The notes: generated from the sequence alone by a model not told the origin. 8,518 nt of DNA from AC-52 sp044870295 (GCA_044870295.1 JBIOYQ010000001.1:1-8518), one strand, 5' to 3'; positions 1 through 6,845 are shown, counted from the first letter of the stretch. Translations and numbers: made by a program.

Positions 1-32
1 CCCCCCCCTCCACTCCTCCTTCGTCCGGACCT

Positions 33-36
33 GAGG
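33..36 (+). promoter_or_regulatory. Ribosome binding site of the ABC permease gene
   Basis: GAGG lies five bases before the ATG at 42, a normal Shine-Dalgarno position. It supports that ATG as the true start. The 41 bases before the gene begin with a run of eight C. They also hold an in-frame-looking TGA at 32-34 that could end an upstream gene, but too little is visible to say. Confidence 0.5.
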
Positions 37-41
37 CGGGT

Positions 42-1013
42 ATGTTCCGCTACCTCGTCCGGCGGCTCCTGTTCCTGGTCTTCGTTCTCTGGGTCGTCTC
101 GATCCTCACGTTCCTGATCTTCGTCAAGCTGCCCGCCAGCGACCCAGCCATTCGCGCCGCGGGCCGCACCCAGACGCCGGAGACCATCGCAGCGGCCAGG
201 CGTGCCCTCGGGCTGGACCGTCCGGTATGGGTGCAGTACTGGCGCTTCGCCAAGGGTCTGATCCCGCTGCCTGGATTCTTCCTGAACAAGCAGGTCTATT
301 ACTCGTGGTCGAACTTCACCCCGGTGAACAAGGAGATCTATGGGCGCCTCCCGGTCACGCTGGTCCTGGCCGTGGGCGCTGGGATCGTGTGGCTCCTCAT
401 CGGCATTCCCATCGGGATCATCTCCGCGGTGAAACGACGAAGCGCCATCGACCGCGCCGGCATGTTGTTTGCCCTCTTCGGTGTGTCGGCTCCGGTCTTC
501 TGGCTGGCCTACGTCCTGCTGTTCGTGTTCTGGTTCAAGCTCCACTGGGCCCCGGGCAGCGGGATCCCGCTGGGGATGTCCGTGTGGAGCGCCGTGCTGC
601 ACGGGCGGTTCATCCTGCCCTGGATCACCCTCGCCCTCACTTATTCGGCGTTCTACGCGCGCATCATTCGCAGCAGCCTGATCGAGACCATGCACGAAGA
701 CTTCGTGCGCACCGCACGAGCCAAGGGCATGGCCGAGCGCCGGGTCATCCTGCGGCACGGATTGCGGGTGGCCATCACCCCGGTGGTCACCCTCTTCGGC
801 ATCGACCTGGGCTATCTCCTGGGTGGGGCGATCATCGTGGAGCAGGTCTTCAACCTGCAGGGGGTCGGCCAGCTCGGGATCCAGTCGCTGTTCACCAACG
901 ACTTCCCCGCGGTGATGGGCGTGACCATCCTGGCCTCGTTCTTCATCATCATGGCGAACCTGGTCATCGACGTGGCCTACGCCTTCCTCGACCCGAGGAT
1001 CCGCTACCAGTGA
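42..1013 (+). CDS. Dipeptide/oligopeptide ABC transporter permease (DppB/OppB type)
   Basis: This is an integral membrane permease of the peptide/nickel importer class. Such subunits pair with a DppC-type permease, two ATPases and a substrate-binding lipoprotein to import peptides or related solutes. The 323 residues match the usual DppB length. The N-terminus is typical (MFRYLVRRLL, then a membrane helix at about 9-29), followed by the family's TPETIAAARRALGLDRPVWVQYWRF-type extracytoplasmic segment at about 45-69. Further helices lie near 104-129, 140-164, 190-205, 245-268 and 290-316. The cytoplasmic EAA loop that contacts the ATPase is clear at about 219-240, with FVRTARAKGM at its core. 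The C-terminus FLDPRIRY is characteristic. No DppC or ATPase gene follows. The next gene starts inside this stop codon, so partner subunits must be upstream of the window or elsewhere. The substrate cannot be read from the permease. Confidence 0.93.
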   Translation: MFRYLVRRLLFLVFVLWVVSILTFLIFVKLPASDPAIRAAGRTQTPETIAAARRALGLDRPVWVQYWRFAKGLIPLPGFFLNKQVYYSWSNFTPVNKEIYGRLPVTLVLAVGAGIVWLLIGIPIGIISAVKRRSAIDRAGMLFALFGVSAPVFWLAYVLLFVFWFKLHWAPGSGIPLGMSVWSAVLHGRFILPWITLALTYSAFYARIIRSSLIETMHEDFVRTARAKGMAERRVILRHGLRVAITPVVTLFGIDLGYLLGGAIIVEQVFNLQGVGQLGIQSLFTNDFPAVMGVTILASFFIIMANLVIDVAYAFLDPRIRYQ

Positions 1014-1852
1014 CGTTCTCCATCGTCGCCGCCGATCCCGAGGCTGGAGAGGTCGGCGCGGCAACCGAGTCGAAGTTCCTGGCGGTGGGCGCCGTCGTGA
1101 CGTGGGCCAAAGGTGAGGTGGGAGCGGTGGCCACGCAGTCCTTCGCCGAGGTCACGTTCAGGCCACGCGGCCTGGAGCTCCTGGCCTCGGGTCTCAGCCC
1201 GCAGGCAGCCCTCGACCGGCTGCTGGAATTCGACGAGAAGAGTGAGGGCCGGCAGGTCGGGATCGTCGATGCGGCCGGACGGGCGGCCTCGTTCACAGGG
1301 AGCGACTGCTTCGAGCACGCCGCGTCGCTGGTGGGCGAAGGGTTTGCCTGCCAGGGCAACATCCTCGCCTCGGCCGAGGTCGTCCCCGCCATCGCCGAGG
1401 GCTTCGAGCGGGCCTCCGGACCCCTGGCCGAGCGCATGATCGAAGCGCTGCGGGCGGGGCAGCGGGCAGGCGGTGACCGGCGCGGCCAGGAGTCCGCCGC
1501 CGTCGTCGTGGCCAAGCCCGGCGGCGGGTACGGCGGCACCCACGACCGCTACATCGACCTGCGGGTCGATCACCACGACCAGCCCATCGAAGAGCTCGCC
1601 GCGTTGTTGTCGCTGCACCGCCTGTACTTCGACCGACCTCGCGAGTCCGACCTCATCGCGGCCGACCCCGCCCTGGAGACAGAGCTCGACGAGATGCTCG
1701 CCGGCTTGGGCCGGCGACAACCCGATCGCGACCTGTGGGACGACCTCTCCGACTACCTGGGTTGGGAGAACCTCGAAGAGCGATGGGCCGGCCGAGGGCG
1801 CATCGACCCGCGCGTGCTCGACTACCTCCGCCGAGACGCCGGTCGCGCGTAG
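1010..1852 (+). CDS. DUF1028 family protein with C-terminal peptidoglycan-binding-like domain
   Basis: The start is taken as GTG at 1010, which overlaps the permease stop (GTGA) and has GAGGA ten bases upstream. It gives the canonical family opening MTFSIVAADP. The reading frame stays open back to 227, but that upstream part is a Pro/His/Arg/Gly-rich shadow of the permease. The protein has 280 residues. DUF1028 signatures are seen at 21-34 (SKFLAVGAVVTWAK), 41-45 (ATQSF), 114-119 (CQGNIL), 154-167 (GGDRRGQESAAVVV) and 182-196 (IDLRVDHH plus PIEEL). Known family members have an Ntn-hydrolase-like fold but no firmly established reaction. Residues 213-280, ending ENLEERW...RIDPRVLDYLRR, resemble the small peptidoglycan-binding-like domain often appended to DUF1028. 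There is no obvious signal peptide, so it is probably cytoplasmic. Overlap with the permease suggests translational coupling and a role in processing something the transporter imports, which is inference. Confidence 0.88.
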   Translation: MTFSIVAADPEAGEVGAATESKFLAVGAVVTWAKGEVGAVATQSFAEVTFRPRGLELLASGLSPQAALDRLLEFDEKSEGRQVGIVDAAGRAASFTGSDCFEHAASLVGEGFACQGNILASAEVVPAIAEGFERASGPLAERMIEALRAGQRAGGDRRGQESAAVVVAKPGGGYGGTHDRYIDLRVDHHDQPIEELAALLSLHRLYFDRPRESDLIAADPALETELDEMLAGLGRRQPDRDLWDDLSDYLGWENLEERWAGRGRIDPRVLDYLRRDAGRA

Positions 1853-1854
1853 GG

Positions 1855-2628
1855 GTGGATCTCCAGGCCGCCCGGGCCAAGCGGTGGTGGCACACGGCTC
1901 GTCCGATCCGGTCCCTCCAGCGCGCCGCCGCCTTCGTCGACCATGTCGGCTTCGCGCTGCTGTTCCCGACCCGCGACGTTCCCCTCCCGTCCCTGTACAA
2001 CGCCGCCACGGAGCGGGCGGCCGGCACGGCGTGGGACATCGAGTGGGGACCCGACGCGGAGCGAATCTGGGGATGGAAGGACGAACTCCCCCGGCGAGGC
2101 CTGGCGTGGTACGGGAAACTGGTCTATGGGAAGGGATCCTTCGTCTCCCCCTCGCTGCTGGCCGACCTCTATCCCAGGTCGGGCCGCCCGGACGACTTCA
2201 CCGAGGCGTCGCTGTCCGAGGACGCTCGTCGCATCGCCGAGATGCTGCTCCTGTCGGGCCCGACGTCGACGGGAACGCTTCGCGAGGCGCTCGGCATGGA
2301 GGGCAAGAAGCGCCAGTCCCGATTCTCCACCGCCGTCGCTGAGCTCGGTCGCCAGCTCGTCGTCACGAACTACGGGGTCGAGGACCGGGGGGGAGGCTGG
2401 CCCGCCGCCGTCCTGGAGCTGACGGCTCGGGCGTTCGAGGTCCCGGCCCGGGGACCGCTGGAGCGGCGCCGCCTTCGCGCCACGGAGACTTTCGTCCGGA
2501 CCATGATCGAGGCCGACCCCACCCAGCTGTCGAAGACCTTCGCGTGGCCGCTCGCGCAGGCGCGGCGGTACCTCGAGAGCGCCAAGGCTCGGCCGCAGCC
2601 ATCGAGCACTGGGGACAGCCCGAGCTAA
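1855..2628 (+). CDS. AlkZ/YcaQ-related winged-helix protein
   Basis: A GTG start at 1855 is chosen because it lies two bases after the preceding stop and the protein-like sequence begins there. The in-frame ATG at 1735 would add a 40-residue arginine/proline-rich shadow of the DUF1028 gene. The product has 257 residues. Its N-terminal part (WWHTARPIRSLQRAAAFVDH at 11-30, then VGFALLFP) and a winged-helix region at about 119-175 (LSEDARRIAEMLLL, then TLREALG) resemble small proteins related to the YcaQ/AlkZ family of HTH_42 winged-helix DNA glycosylases. AlkZ itself unhooks interstrand crosslinks. No Q-x-Q catalytic motif of that family is visible, and the length is well below the roughly 370-400 residues of full AlkZ. 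A repair activity is therefore not supported here, and DNA binding or a divergent function is possible. It probably shares a transcript with its neighbours. The family call comes from recognition, not a search. Confidence 0.55.
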   Translation: MDLQAARAKRWWHTARPIRSLQRAAAFVDHVGFALLFPTRDVPLPSLYNAATERAAGTAWDIEWGPDAERIWGWKDELPRRGLAWYGKLVYGKGSFVSPSLLADLYPRSGRPDDFTEASLSEDARRIAEMLLLSGPTSTGTLREALGMEGKKRQSRFSTAVAELGRQLVVTNYGVEDRGGGWPAAVLELTARAFEVPARGPLERRRLRATETFVRTMIEADPTQLSKTFAWPLAQARRYLESAKARPQPSSTGDSPS

Positions 2629-2649
2629 TGCCCGAAACCCTCCCTTCCG

Positions 2650-3747
2650 ATGGCCTCAGGGACGATGGAGCTCCGAGGCCTCATCACCATGCTGGTCGAG
2701 TCCGACGGCAGCGACCTATATCTCAAGGCCGGCGTGCCTCCGACCATCCGCTCGAACGGCGAGCTGTGGCCGACCGATCTGGCCCCTCTGACCGAGCACG
2801 AAGCGAAGGAGCTGGCGGTCGCCGCCATGCCCGAGCACAAGCGCCTCGAGCTGGAACGGCACGGGGACGCCGAGATCGCAGTGTCGTTCGAAGGCCTCGG
2901 CCGGTTCCGCATCAACGTCTACAGCCAGCGGGGCATGACCGGAGCCGTCATCCGACGGGTCATCACCCGCATCCCCGAGATCGAGGAGCTGGGGCTGCCG
3001 CCCGTGGTGACGAAGCTGGCCGACGAGCGCCGCGGCCTGGTCCTGGTCACGGGACCTTCGGGTACCGGCAAGACCACGACGATCGCCGCCATGATCGGGC
3101 GGATCAACCGGACCCGCCGGTGCCACATCGTGACGCTGGAGGACCCCATCGAAGTGGTCCATGAGGACGGCATGGCGCTGATCGATCAGCGCGAGGTCGG
3201 CACCGACATGCCGTCCTACAGCGACGGGCTGAAGTACGCCGTGCGTCAGGACCCCGACGTCATCTTCATCGGGGAGATCAGGGATGAGGAGACGGCGGAG
3301 GCGGCTATGCAGGCCGCCGAGACCGGCCACCTCGTCATCTCCACGATGCACACGACGGACGCACGGGAGACCATCAGCCGGATCGTCGACCTGTTCCCGA
3401 TGGGCCGGCAGCGCCAGGCCCGGTTCTCGGTGGCGAGCACGCTGTCCGCCGTCGTGTGCCAGCGGCTCGTGCCTCGAGCCGACGGGTTCGGTCGCGTCCC
3501 CACCGTGGAGGTGCTGGTGGTGAACGGTCGCGTGGTCGACCTGATCCTCGACCCGACGCGCACCGAGCAGGTCTCGGAGGTGATCCGGGAGGGTGGCTTC
3601 TACGGCATGCAGTCGTTCGACCAGTCGCTGCTGGAGCTGGTGCGAAACGGGCTGGTAACCATCGACGAGGCGCAGCTGGCGGCATCCAACCGGCACGACT
3701 TCATGCTGGCCCTGGCGGAAGCGCAACTGACTCGAAGCCGAGCGTGA
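2650..3747 (+). CDS. pilT: Type IV pilus twitching-motility ATPase (PilT/PilU family)
   Basis: This is a complete hexameric retraction-type secretion ATPase of 365 residues. The N-terminal PAS-like half opens with the family pattern SDGSDLYLKAGVPPTIR (18-34). The core motifs are all intact: Walker A GPSGTGKTTT (135-144), Asp box LEDPIE (163-168), Walker B with GEIRD (208-212) and His box TGHLVISTMHTTDA (225-238). The C-terminal segment (IREGGFYGMQSFDQSL at 312-327, ASNRHDF at 345-351) is typical of PilT/PilU rather than of the assembly ATPase PilB. In known systems the enzyme powers pilus depolymerisation at the inner face of the membrane. The start could be ATG 2650 or ATG 2665 (MELRGL, with AGGGA very close upstream). 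The first is used because it is the first start after the in-frame TAA at 2626. No pilin, PilB, PilC or PilM-Q gene is visible, so it stands apart from a pilus cluster here. PilU cannot be excluded. Confidence 0.93.
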   Translation: MASGTMELRGLITMLVESDGSDLYLKAGVPPTIRSNGELWPTDLAPLTEHEAKELAVAAMPEHKRLELERHGDAEIAVSFEGLGRFRINVYSQRGMTGAVIRRVITRIPEIEELGLPPVVTKLADERRGLVLVTGPSGTGKTTTIAAMIGRINRTRRCHIVTLEDPIEVVHEDGMALIDQREVGTDMPSYSDGLKYAVRQDPDVIFIGEIRDEETAEAAMQAAETGHLVISTMHTTDARETISRIVDLFPMGRQRQARFSVASTLSAVVCQRLVPRADGFGRVPTVEVLVVNGRVVDLILDPTRTEQVSEVIREGGFYGMQSFDQSLLELVRNGLVTIDEAQLAASNRHDFMLALAEAQLTRSRA

Positions 3748-3783
3748 AAACAGCGCGCTGACCTGCTCGTTTCCTAGGTCTCC

Positions 3784-3812
3784 TTGCCCACAGACGGCTC
3801 CGCGCGCATGCT
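3784..3812 (+). promoter_or_regulatory. Possible weak promoter before the paralogue pair
   Basis: TTGCCC (3784-3789) and CATGCT (3807-3812) are separated by 17 bases and loosely match -35 and -10 hexamers (four of six and three of six). They sit in the 105-base gap after the PilT-like gene, the only gap of any size on the plus strand. If real, the transcript would begin near 3819. This is weak pattern evidence. The same gap also holds the 10-base palindrome CAGCGCGCTG at 3751-3760. Confidence 0.2.
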
Positions 3813-3852
3813 AGTGGCTCGGCCGAGCAGAAGAGGGGATCGTTCAACCGCC

Positions 3853-5250
3853 ATGTCGGAATCGTTCGACCAACCCGTTTCGGAGGCACGCCCTGCGCCC
3901 GTCACCGGAAGGCCTCGGGTCGGCGTGGTCCTGGCCGCCGGCAGGTCGGAGCGGCTCCGGCTGGTGACCCGGGGGCGGTCGAAGCTGCTCTTGCACCTGG
4001 GTGGGCTGACGCTCGTGGAGCGGGCCGTTCGCACTCTTCTGGCCGCCGGTGTCGACCGCGTCGTCGTGGTGATCGGCCATCAGGGCGCTGCGGTGACGAA
4101 CGCCGCCCTCCAGCGGGTCGCTCCCGGTCAGGTGAGCACCGTGACGGCCGAGGAGTGGGAGCGAGGCAACGGCGCCTCGCTGGCCGCCGCCGAAGGAGCC
4201 GTCGCCGGTGAGCCCACCTTCCTTCTTCTCTGCGGTGACCACGTCTTCGCCGAGGGCGCGCTGGACGCGCTGGCCTCTGCCGGCGGCCCGGCCGTCCTGG
4301 TCGATGGGACGCCGGACCATCGGGCATGGGAGGAAGGAACGAGGATCAGGATGCGCGATGGATCGGTCGCCGCGTTCGGCAAGCATCTGGACGAACCCGC
4401 CATCGACTGCGGCGCCTTCCTGCTCACGCAGGAGGTGTTCGCGTGCCAGCGGGCGGCCGCCCGCGAAGGTGACGACACGCTGGCGGGAGCGGTGACGCGT
4501 CTGGCGGGCGTCGCGCCGGTGAAGGCGGTCGCCCTACCCGGGTCCAGCTGGTGGCAGGACATCGACACGCCGCACGACCTTCGGTTGGCCCGGCGCCGGC
4601 TCCGCCGGTCCTTGCCGCTCGAGGCCGACGGGCCGGTGTCTCGCTACCTGAACCGCCCGATCTCGACCCGCCTGTCCATGGCGGTGGCACCGCTGCGGCC
4701 CTCGCCGACGGCCCTGTCCTTCGTCGCTCTGGCCTTCGGCATGCTCGCGGCGTTCCTCTTGGCGGTGGAGCACCCGTTGCTGGGCGGCCTGGTCCTGCAC
4801 GCGGGTTCGATCGTGGACGGCATGGATGGCGAGGCGGCCAGGCTGCAGCTGCGCCGGACCGCCCGTGGAGCCTGGCTCAACGGCCTGTTCAACCGGTGGG
4901 TGGACGGCGCGATCCTGGTGGGGCTGGCGATCTGGATGGCCCAGGACACGTTCAGCGACCGCACCATCTTCCTGATCCTGGCGACCGTGGGGATCGGATG
5001 GGCCATCCTGGCCATGACCGGGACGGCCCTGACCGCCGTCCTGCACGTACCGGCCGCCGCCGAGCGGTTGGTCGGTCTGTCCCTGGGTGGCCGCGACGGC
5101 CGGCTGTTCCTGGTGACGGCGTGGGCGGTCCTCGGCCACCCGATGATCGCCCTCGTGGCCTTCCTGGTGGCGTGGGCGGTGGCCGTGGTGGTCCGATTCG
5201 TGCTGTTCGTCCGCAGCGTCGGCTTCGAGGCGCCGACCGGTCTGACGTGA
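3853..5250 (+). CDS. NTP transferase / CDP-alcohol phosphatidyltransferase fusion, copy 1 (active-looking N domain, altered C domain)
   Basis: This 465-residue fusion has the layout of the bifunctional inositol-1-phosphate cytidylyltransferase/di-inositol-phosphate synthase family. Residues 22-250 form a MobA/IPCT-like nucleotidyltransferase with LAAGRSERLR at 27-36, K44, GNGAS at 105-109, CGDH with D129, GKHLDEP at 176-182 and QDIDTP at 235-240. These are the expected nucleotide- and metal-binding elements, so this half looks active. Residues 259-455 form a membrane CDP-alcohol phosphatidyltransferase domain with about six hydrophobic segments. Its signature D-x2-D-G-x2-A-R is present (D322, D325, R330), but the G-x3-D-x3-D part reads G339-AWL-N343-GLF-N347, so both later catalytic Asp are Asn (AAC at 4879 and 4891). 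Transferase activity is therefore doubtful. ATG 3853 is preferred. In-frame TTG 3784 and ATG 3808 lie in non-conserved sequence, and GAGGGG at 3833-3838 is rather distant (14 bases). The polyol substrate is unknown, and inositol phosphate is only a family-based guess. Confidence 0.85.
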   Translation: MSESFDQPVSEARPAPVTGRPRVGVVLAAGRSERLRLVTRGRSKLLLHLGGLTLVERAVRTLLAAGVDRVVVVIGHQGAAVTNAALQRVAPGQVSTVTAEEWERGNGASLAAAEGAVAGEPTFLLLCGDHVFAEGALDALASAGGPAVLVDGTPDHRAWEEGTRIRMRDGSVAAFGKHLDEPAIDCGAFLLTQEVFACQRAAAREGDDTLAGAVTRLAGVAPVKAVALPGSSWWQDIDTPHDLRLARRRLRRSLPLEADGPVSRYLNRPISTRLSMAVAPLRPSPTALSFVALAFGMLAAFLLAVEHPLLGGLVLHAGSIVDGMDGEAARLQLRRTARGAWLNGLFNRWVDGAILVGLAIWMAQDTFSDRTIFLILATVGIGWAILAMTGTALTAVLHVPAAAERLVGLSLGGRDGRLFLVTAWAVLGHPMIALVAFLVAWAVAVVVRFVLFVRSVGFEAPTGLT

Positions 5251-6845
5251 TCGAGTCCCTCCCCCAAACCTTGGACGACATCGACCCGACCCCGCGCGCA
5301 TCTCCGCCCACCGTCGGCGTGGTCCTGGCCGCGGAGGAGCAGCCGTTCCCCGCGGGATTCGCCACCGGCCCGGCGCCGCTCCAAGCGACGGTGGCCGGCA
5401 TCCCCGTGGTGGAGCGGACCGTGCGGATGCTGCTGGCCGAGGGGCTGGAGCGCGTGGTGGTTGTGATGGGCCACGCGTCCGCGTCTCTCGCCGAGGCGGC
5501 GCGGCGGGCCGCTCCCGAGGACGCGCCCGAGCGGGTCGAGGTGGTCAGAGGGGAGAGCGGATCGGTCGGGGACGGGGCTCTCCTGGCCTCGGCAGCACCC
5601 GCGGTGGCCGGAGAGCAACTCTTCGTCGTGGTCCGGGGCGACGTCGTCTTCACCGCCGGCGCGCTGTCCGACCTGCTCCGGTCGAGCGGTCCGGCCATGC
5701 TCGCGGTGGATGCCGGCGGCGGCACCGGAGGCGGCGGCGACCTCGGGGCGTTCGTCTTCGGCCCCGAGATCTTTGGCTACCAACGGGAAGCGCAGATGGA
5801 GGGCGACCACTCGCTGAGTGGCGCCCTGCGGCGGATGGCGGCCGGCGAACGGCTCGCGACCGTCGCCTTGAGTCCAGGGACGTCGTGCCGGAAGGTCACC
5901 TCGCCGGCCGACGCCAGGGCGGCGCGCCGGATGTTGCGCCGGTCTCTTGGCAAGGCGTCCGACGGTCCGGTGTCCCGGTATCTGAACCGTCCGCTGTCGA
6001 CGCGGCTGACCATGCTGCTGTCGCCACTTCGCATCCCCCCCGGCTTGATCACGGCCGTCGCCGGCATGCTCGGCCTGGTCGCGGCGGCAGGTCTGGCGTG
6101 GGGCCAGGGACTCCTCTCGGGCCTGCTGATCCAGACCACGAACGTCGTGGACGGCGTCGACGGCGAGACGTCCAGGCTGCACTTCCGATCCAGCCCTCGG
6201 GGCGCGGCGATCGACGCACTGGTCGATCGGGTCGTGGACGGCTCCCTGGTGGCCGGCGTGGCCCTGTGGCTCTGGCCGTTCCACCCTTCGTTCGAGTTCA
6301 AGGTGGCCATCCTGACCGGCACGGCCTACGGGTGGGGCTTCCTGGCGCTGCTATTCCAGCGACGCCTTGGCGGGTTCGAGGTGACGGGACCCGACCGATC
6401 GTTGGTGATGCTGCTAGGAGGACGGGACAGCCGGCTCTTGATCCTCGCGGTCGGGACCGCGCTCTACCACCCCGGCGCCGCGGTCGTGGTCGGCTGGGCC
6501 ATCTACCTGAGCAGCGTGGCGCGGCGCCTGGTCATCGTTCGGCGCGCCCGCGCCCACGATGGCGACGGAGGGTCGCAGCCAGCTCCTCCGGCGCCGCCAG
6601 ATCCCATAGGTGAGGACTCCCAGCGGGATCTGGAAGAAGAAGGTGAGCAACCGGAAGACCAGGACGGCAGCCACGGCCTCGTCGCGCGGGGCGCCGGCCA
6701 CGGCCAGCGCGCCGATGTACCCGAGCTCCACGATGCCGACGTTGCCGGGGATGATGGGCACGGCGGTGGCGAGGCGGACGAAGGCGAACACGGTCAGGGC
6801 CTGCGCCCAGCTGACGGCCGAGTCGGGAACTCCCACGAATCGTAG
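5247..6845 (+). CDS. NTP transferase / CDP-alcohol phosphatidyltransferase fusion, copy 2 (degenerate N domain, intact C domain)
   Basis: This is a tandem paralogue of the preceding gene. It starts at GTG 5247, which overlaps that gene's stop (GTGA), so translational coupling is likely. It has 532 residues. The N-terminal half (23-230) aligns with copy 1 along VERTVRMLLAEGLERVVVVM (55-74), but LAAGRSER has become LAAEEQPF, K44 is P, and QDIDT is RKVTS. The region around 155-167 is a glycine-rich shortcut replacing about 24 residues, and only GD (131-132) remains. It is probably a catalytically dead nucleotidyltransferase. The C-terminal membrane domain (about 239-437) keeps the complete CDP-alcohol transferase motif: D302, D305, S309-R310 (in place of AR), G319, D323 and D327. 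The block DGPVSRYLNRP (239-249) is identical in both copies. Similarity to copy 1 ends near residue 437. The last 95 or so residues are an acidic, Gly/His-rich tail encoded antisense to the neighbouring UPF0104 gene and are probably overprinted sequence. Confidence 0.82.
   Translation: MIESLPQTLDDIDPTPRASPPTVGVVLAAEEQPFPAGFATGPAPLQATVAGIPVVERTVRMLLAEGLERVVVVMGHASASLAEAARRAAPEDAPERVEVVRGESGSVGDGALLASAAPAVAGEQLFVVVRGDVVFTAGALSDLLRSSGPAMLAVDAGGGTGGGGDLGAFVFGPEIFGYQREAQMEGDHSLSGALRRMAAGERLATVALSPGTSCRKVTSPADARAARRMLRRSLGKASDGPVSRYLNRPLSTRLTMLLSPLRIPPGLITAVAGMLGLVAAAGLAWGQGLLSGLLIQTTNVVDGVDGETSRLHFRSSPRGAAIDALVDRVVDGSLVAGVALWLWPFHPSFEFKVAILTGTAYGWGFLALLFQRRLGGFEVTGPDRSLVMLLGGRDSRLLILAVGTALYHPGAAVVVGWAIYLSSVARRLVIVRRARAHDGDGGSQPAPPAPPDPIGEDSQRDLEEEGEQPEDQDGSHGLVARGAGHGQRADVPELHDADVAGDDGHGGGEADEGEHGQGLRPADGRVGNSHES
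6414..6845. other. Long convergent antisense overlap of two coding regions
   Basis: The plus gene ends with TAG at 6843-6845 and the minus gene with TAG at 6416-6414, so 432 bases are read on both strands with codons exactly back to back. The conserved domain of the plus protein ends near 6558 and that of the minus protein near 6575-6590. Each protein therefore has a tail that is the antisense of the other's domain. Each stop faces a CTA leucine codon in the opposite gene. No terminator lies between the two genes. Confidence 0.85.

Noticed and set aside
1..41. Run of eight C and a possible end of an upstream gene (TGA at 32-34)
   Set aside because: Only ten codons would be visible, too few to support a coding call, and the C run may be coincidental.
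227..1009. Upstream extension of the DUF1028 frame, giving 541 codons
   Set aside because: The extension is a Pro/Gly/His/Arg-rich shadow of the permease, and the family's canonical N-terminus begins at GTG 1010.
2716..3726. 336-codon minus-strand open frame opposite the PilT gene
   Set aside because: It is in the back-to-back codon phase of a highly conserved ATPase gene, and its product is His/Asp/Arg-rich and domainless.
3751..3760. Palindrome CAGCGCGCTG after the PilT gene as a terminator
   Set aside because: It has no loop and no following T tract, and a 10-base palindrome is unremarkable in GC-rich DNA.
3784..3852. TTG 3784 or ATG 3808 as start of copy 1
   Set aside because: The extra residues are not domain-like and have no Shine-Dalgarno. 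ATG 3853 is the last start before the conserved domain, though it too lacks a well-spaced ribosome site, so this stays open.
4644..6284. 546-codon open frame on the minus strand across both paralogues
   Set aside because: It is the antisense of two clear coding regions, its product is rich in Arg, Pro, His and Gln with no recognisable domain, and such frames are expected at this GC content.
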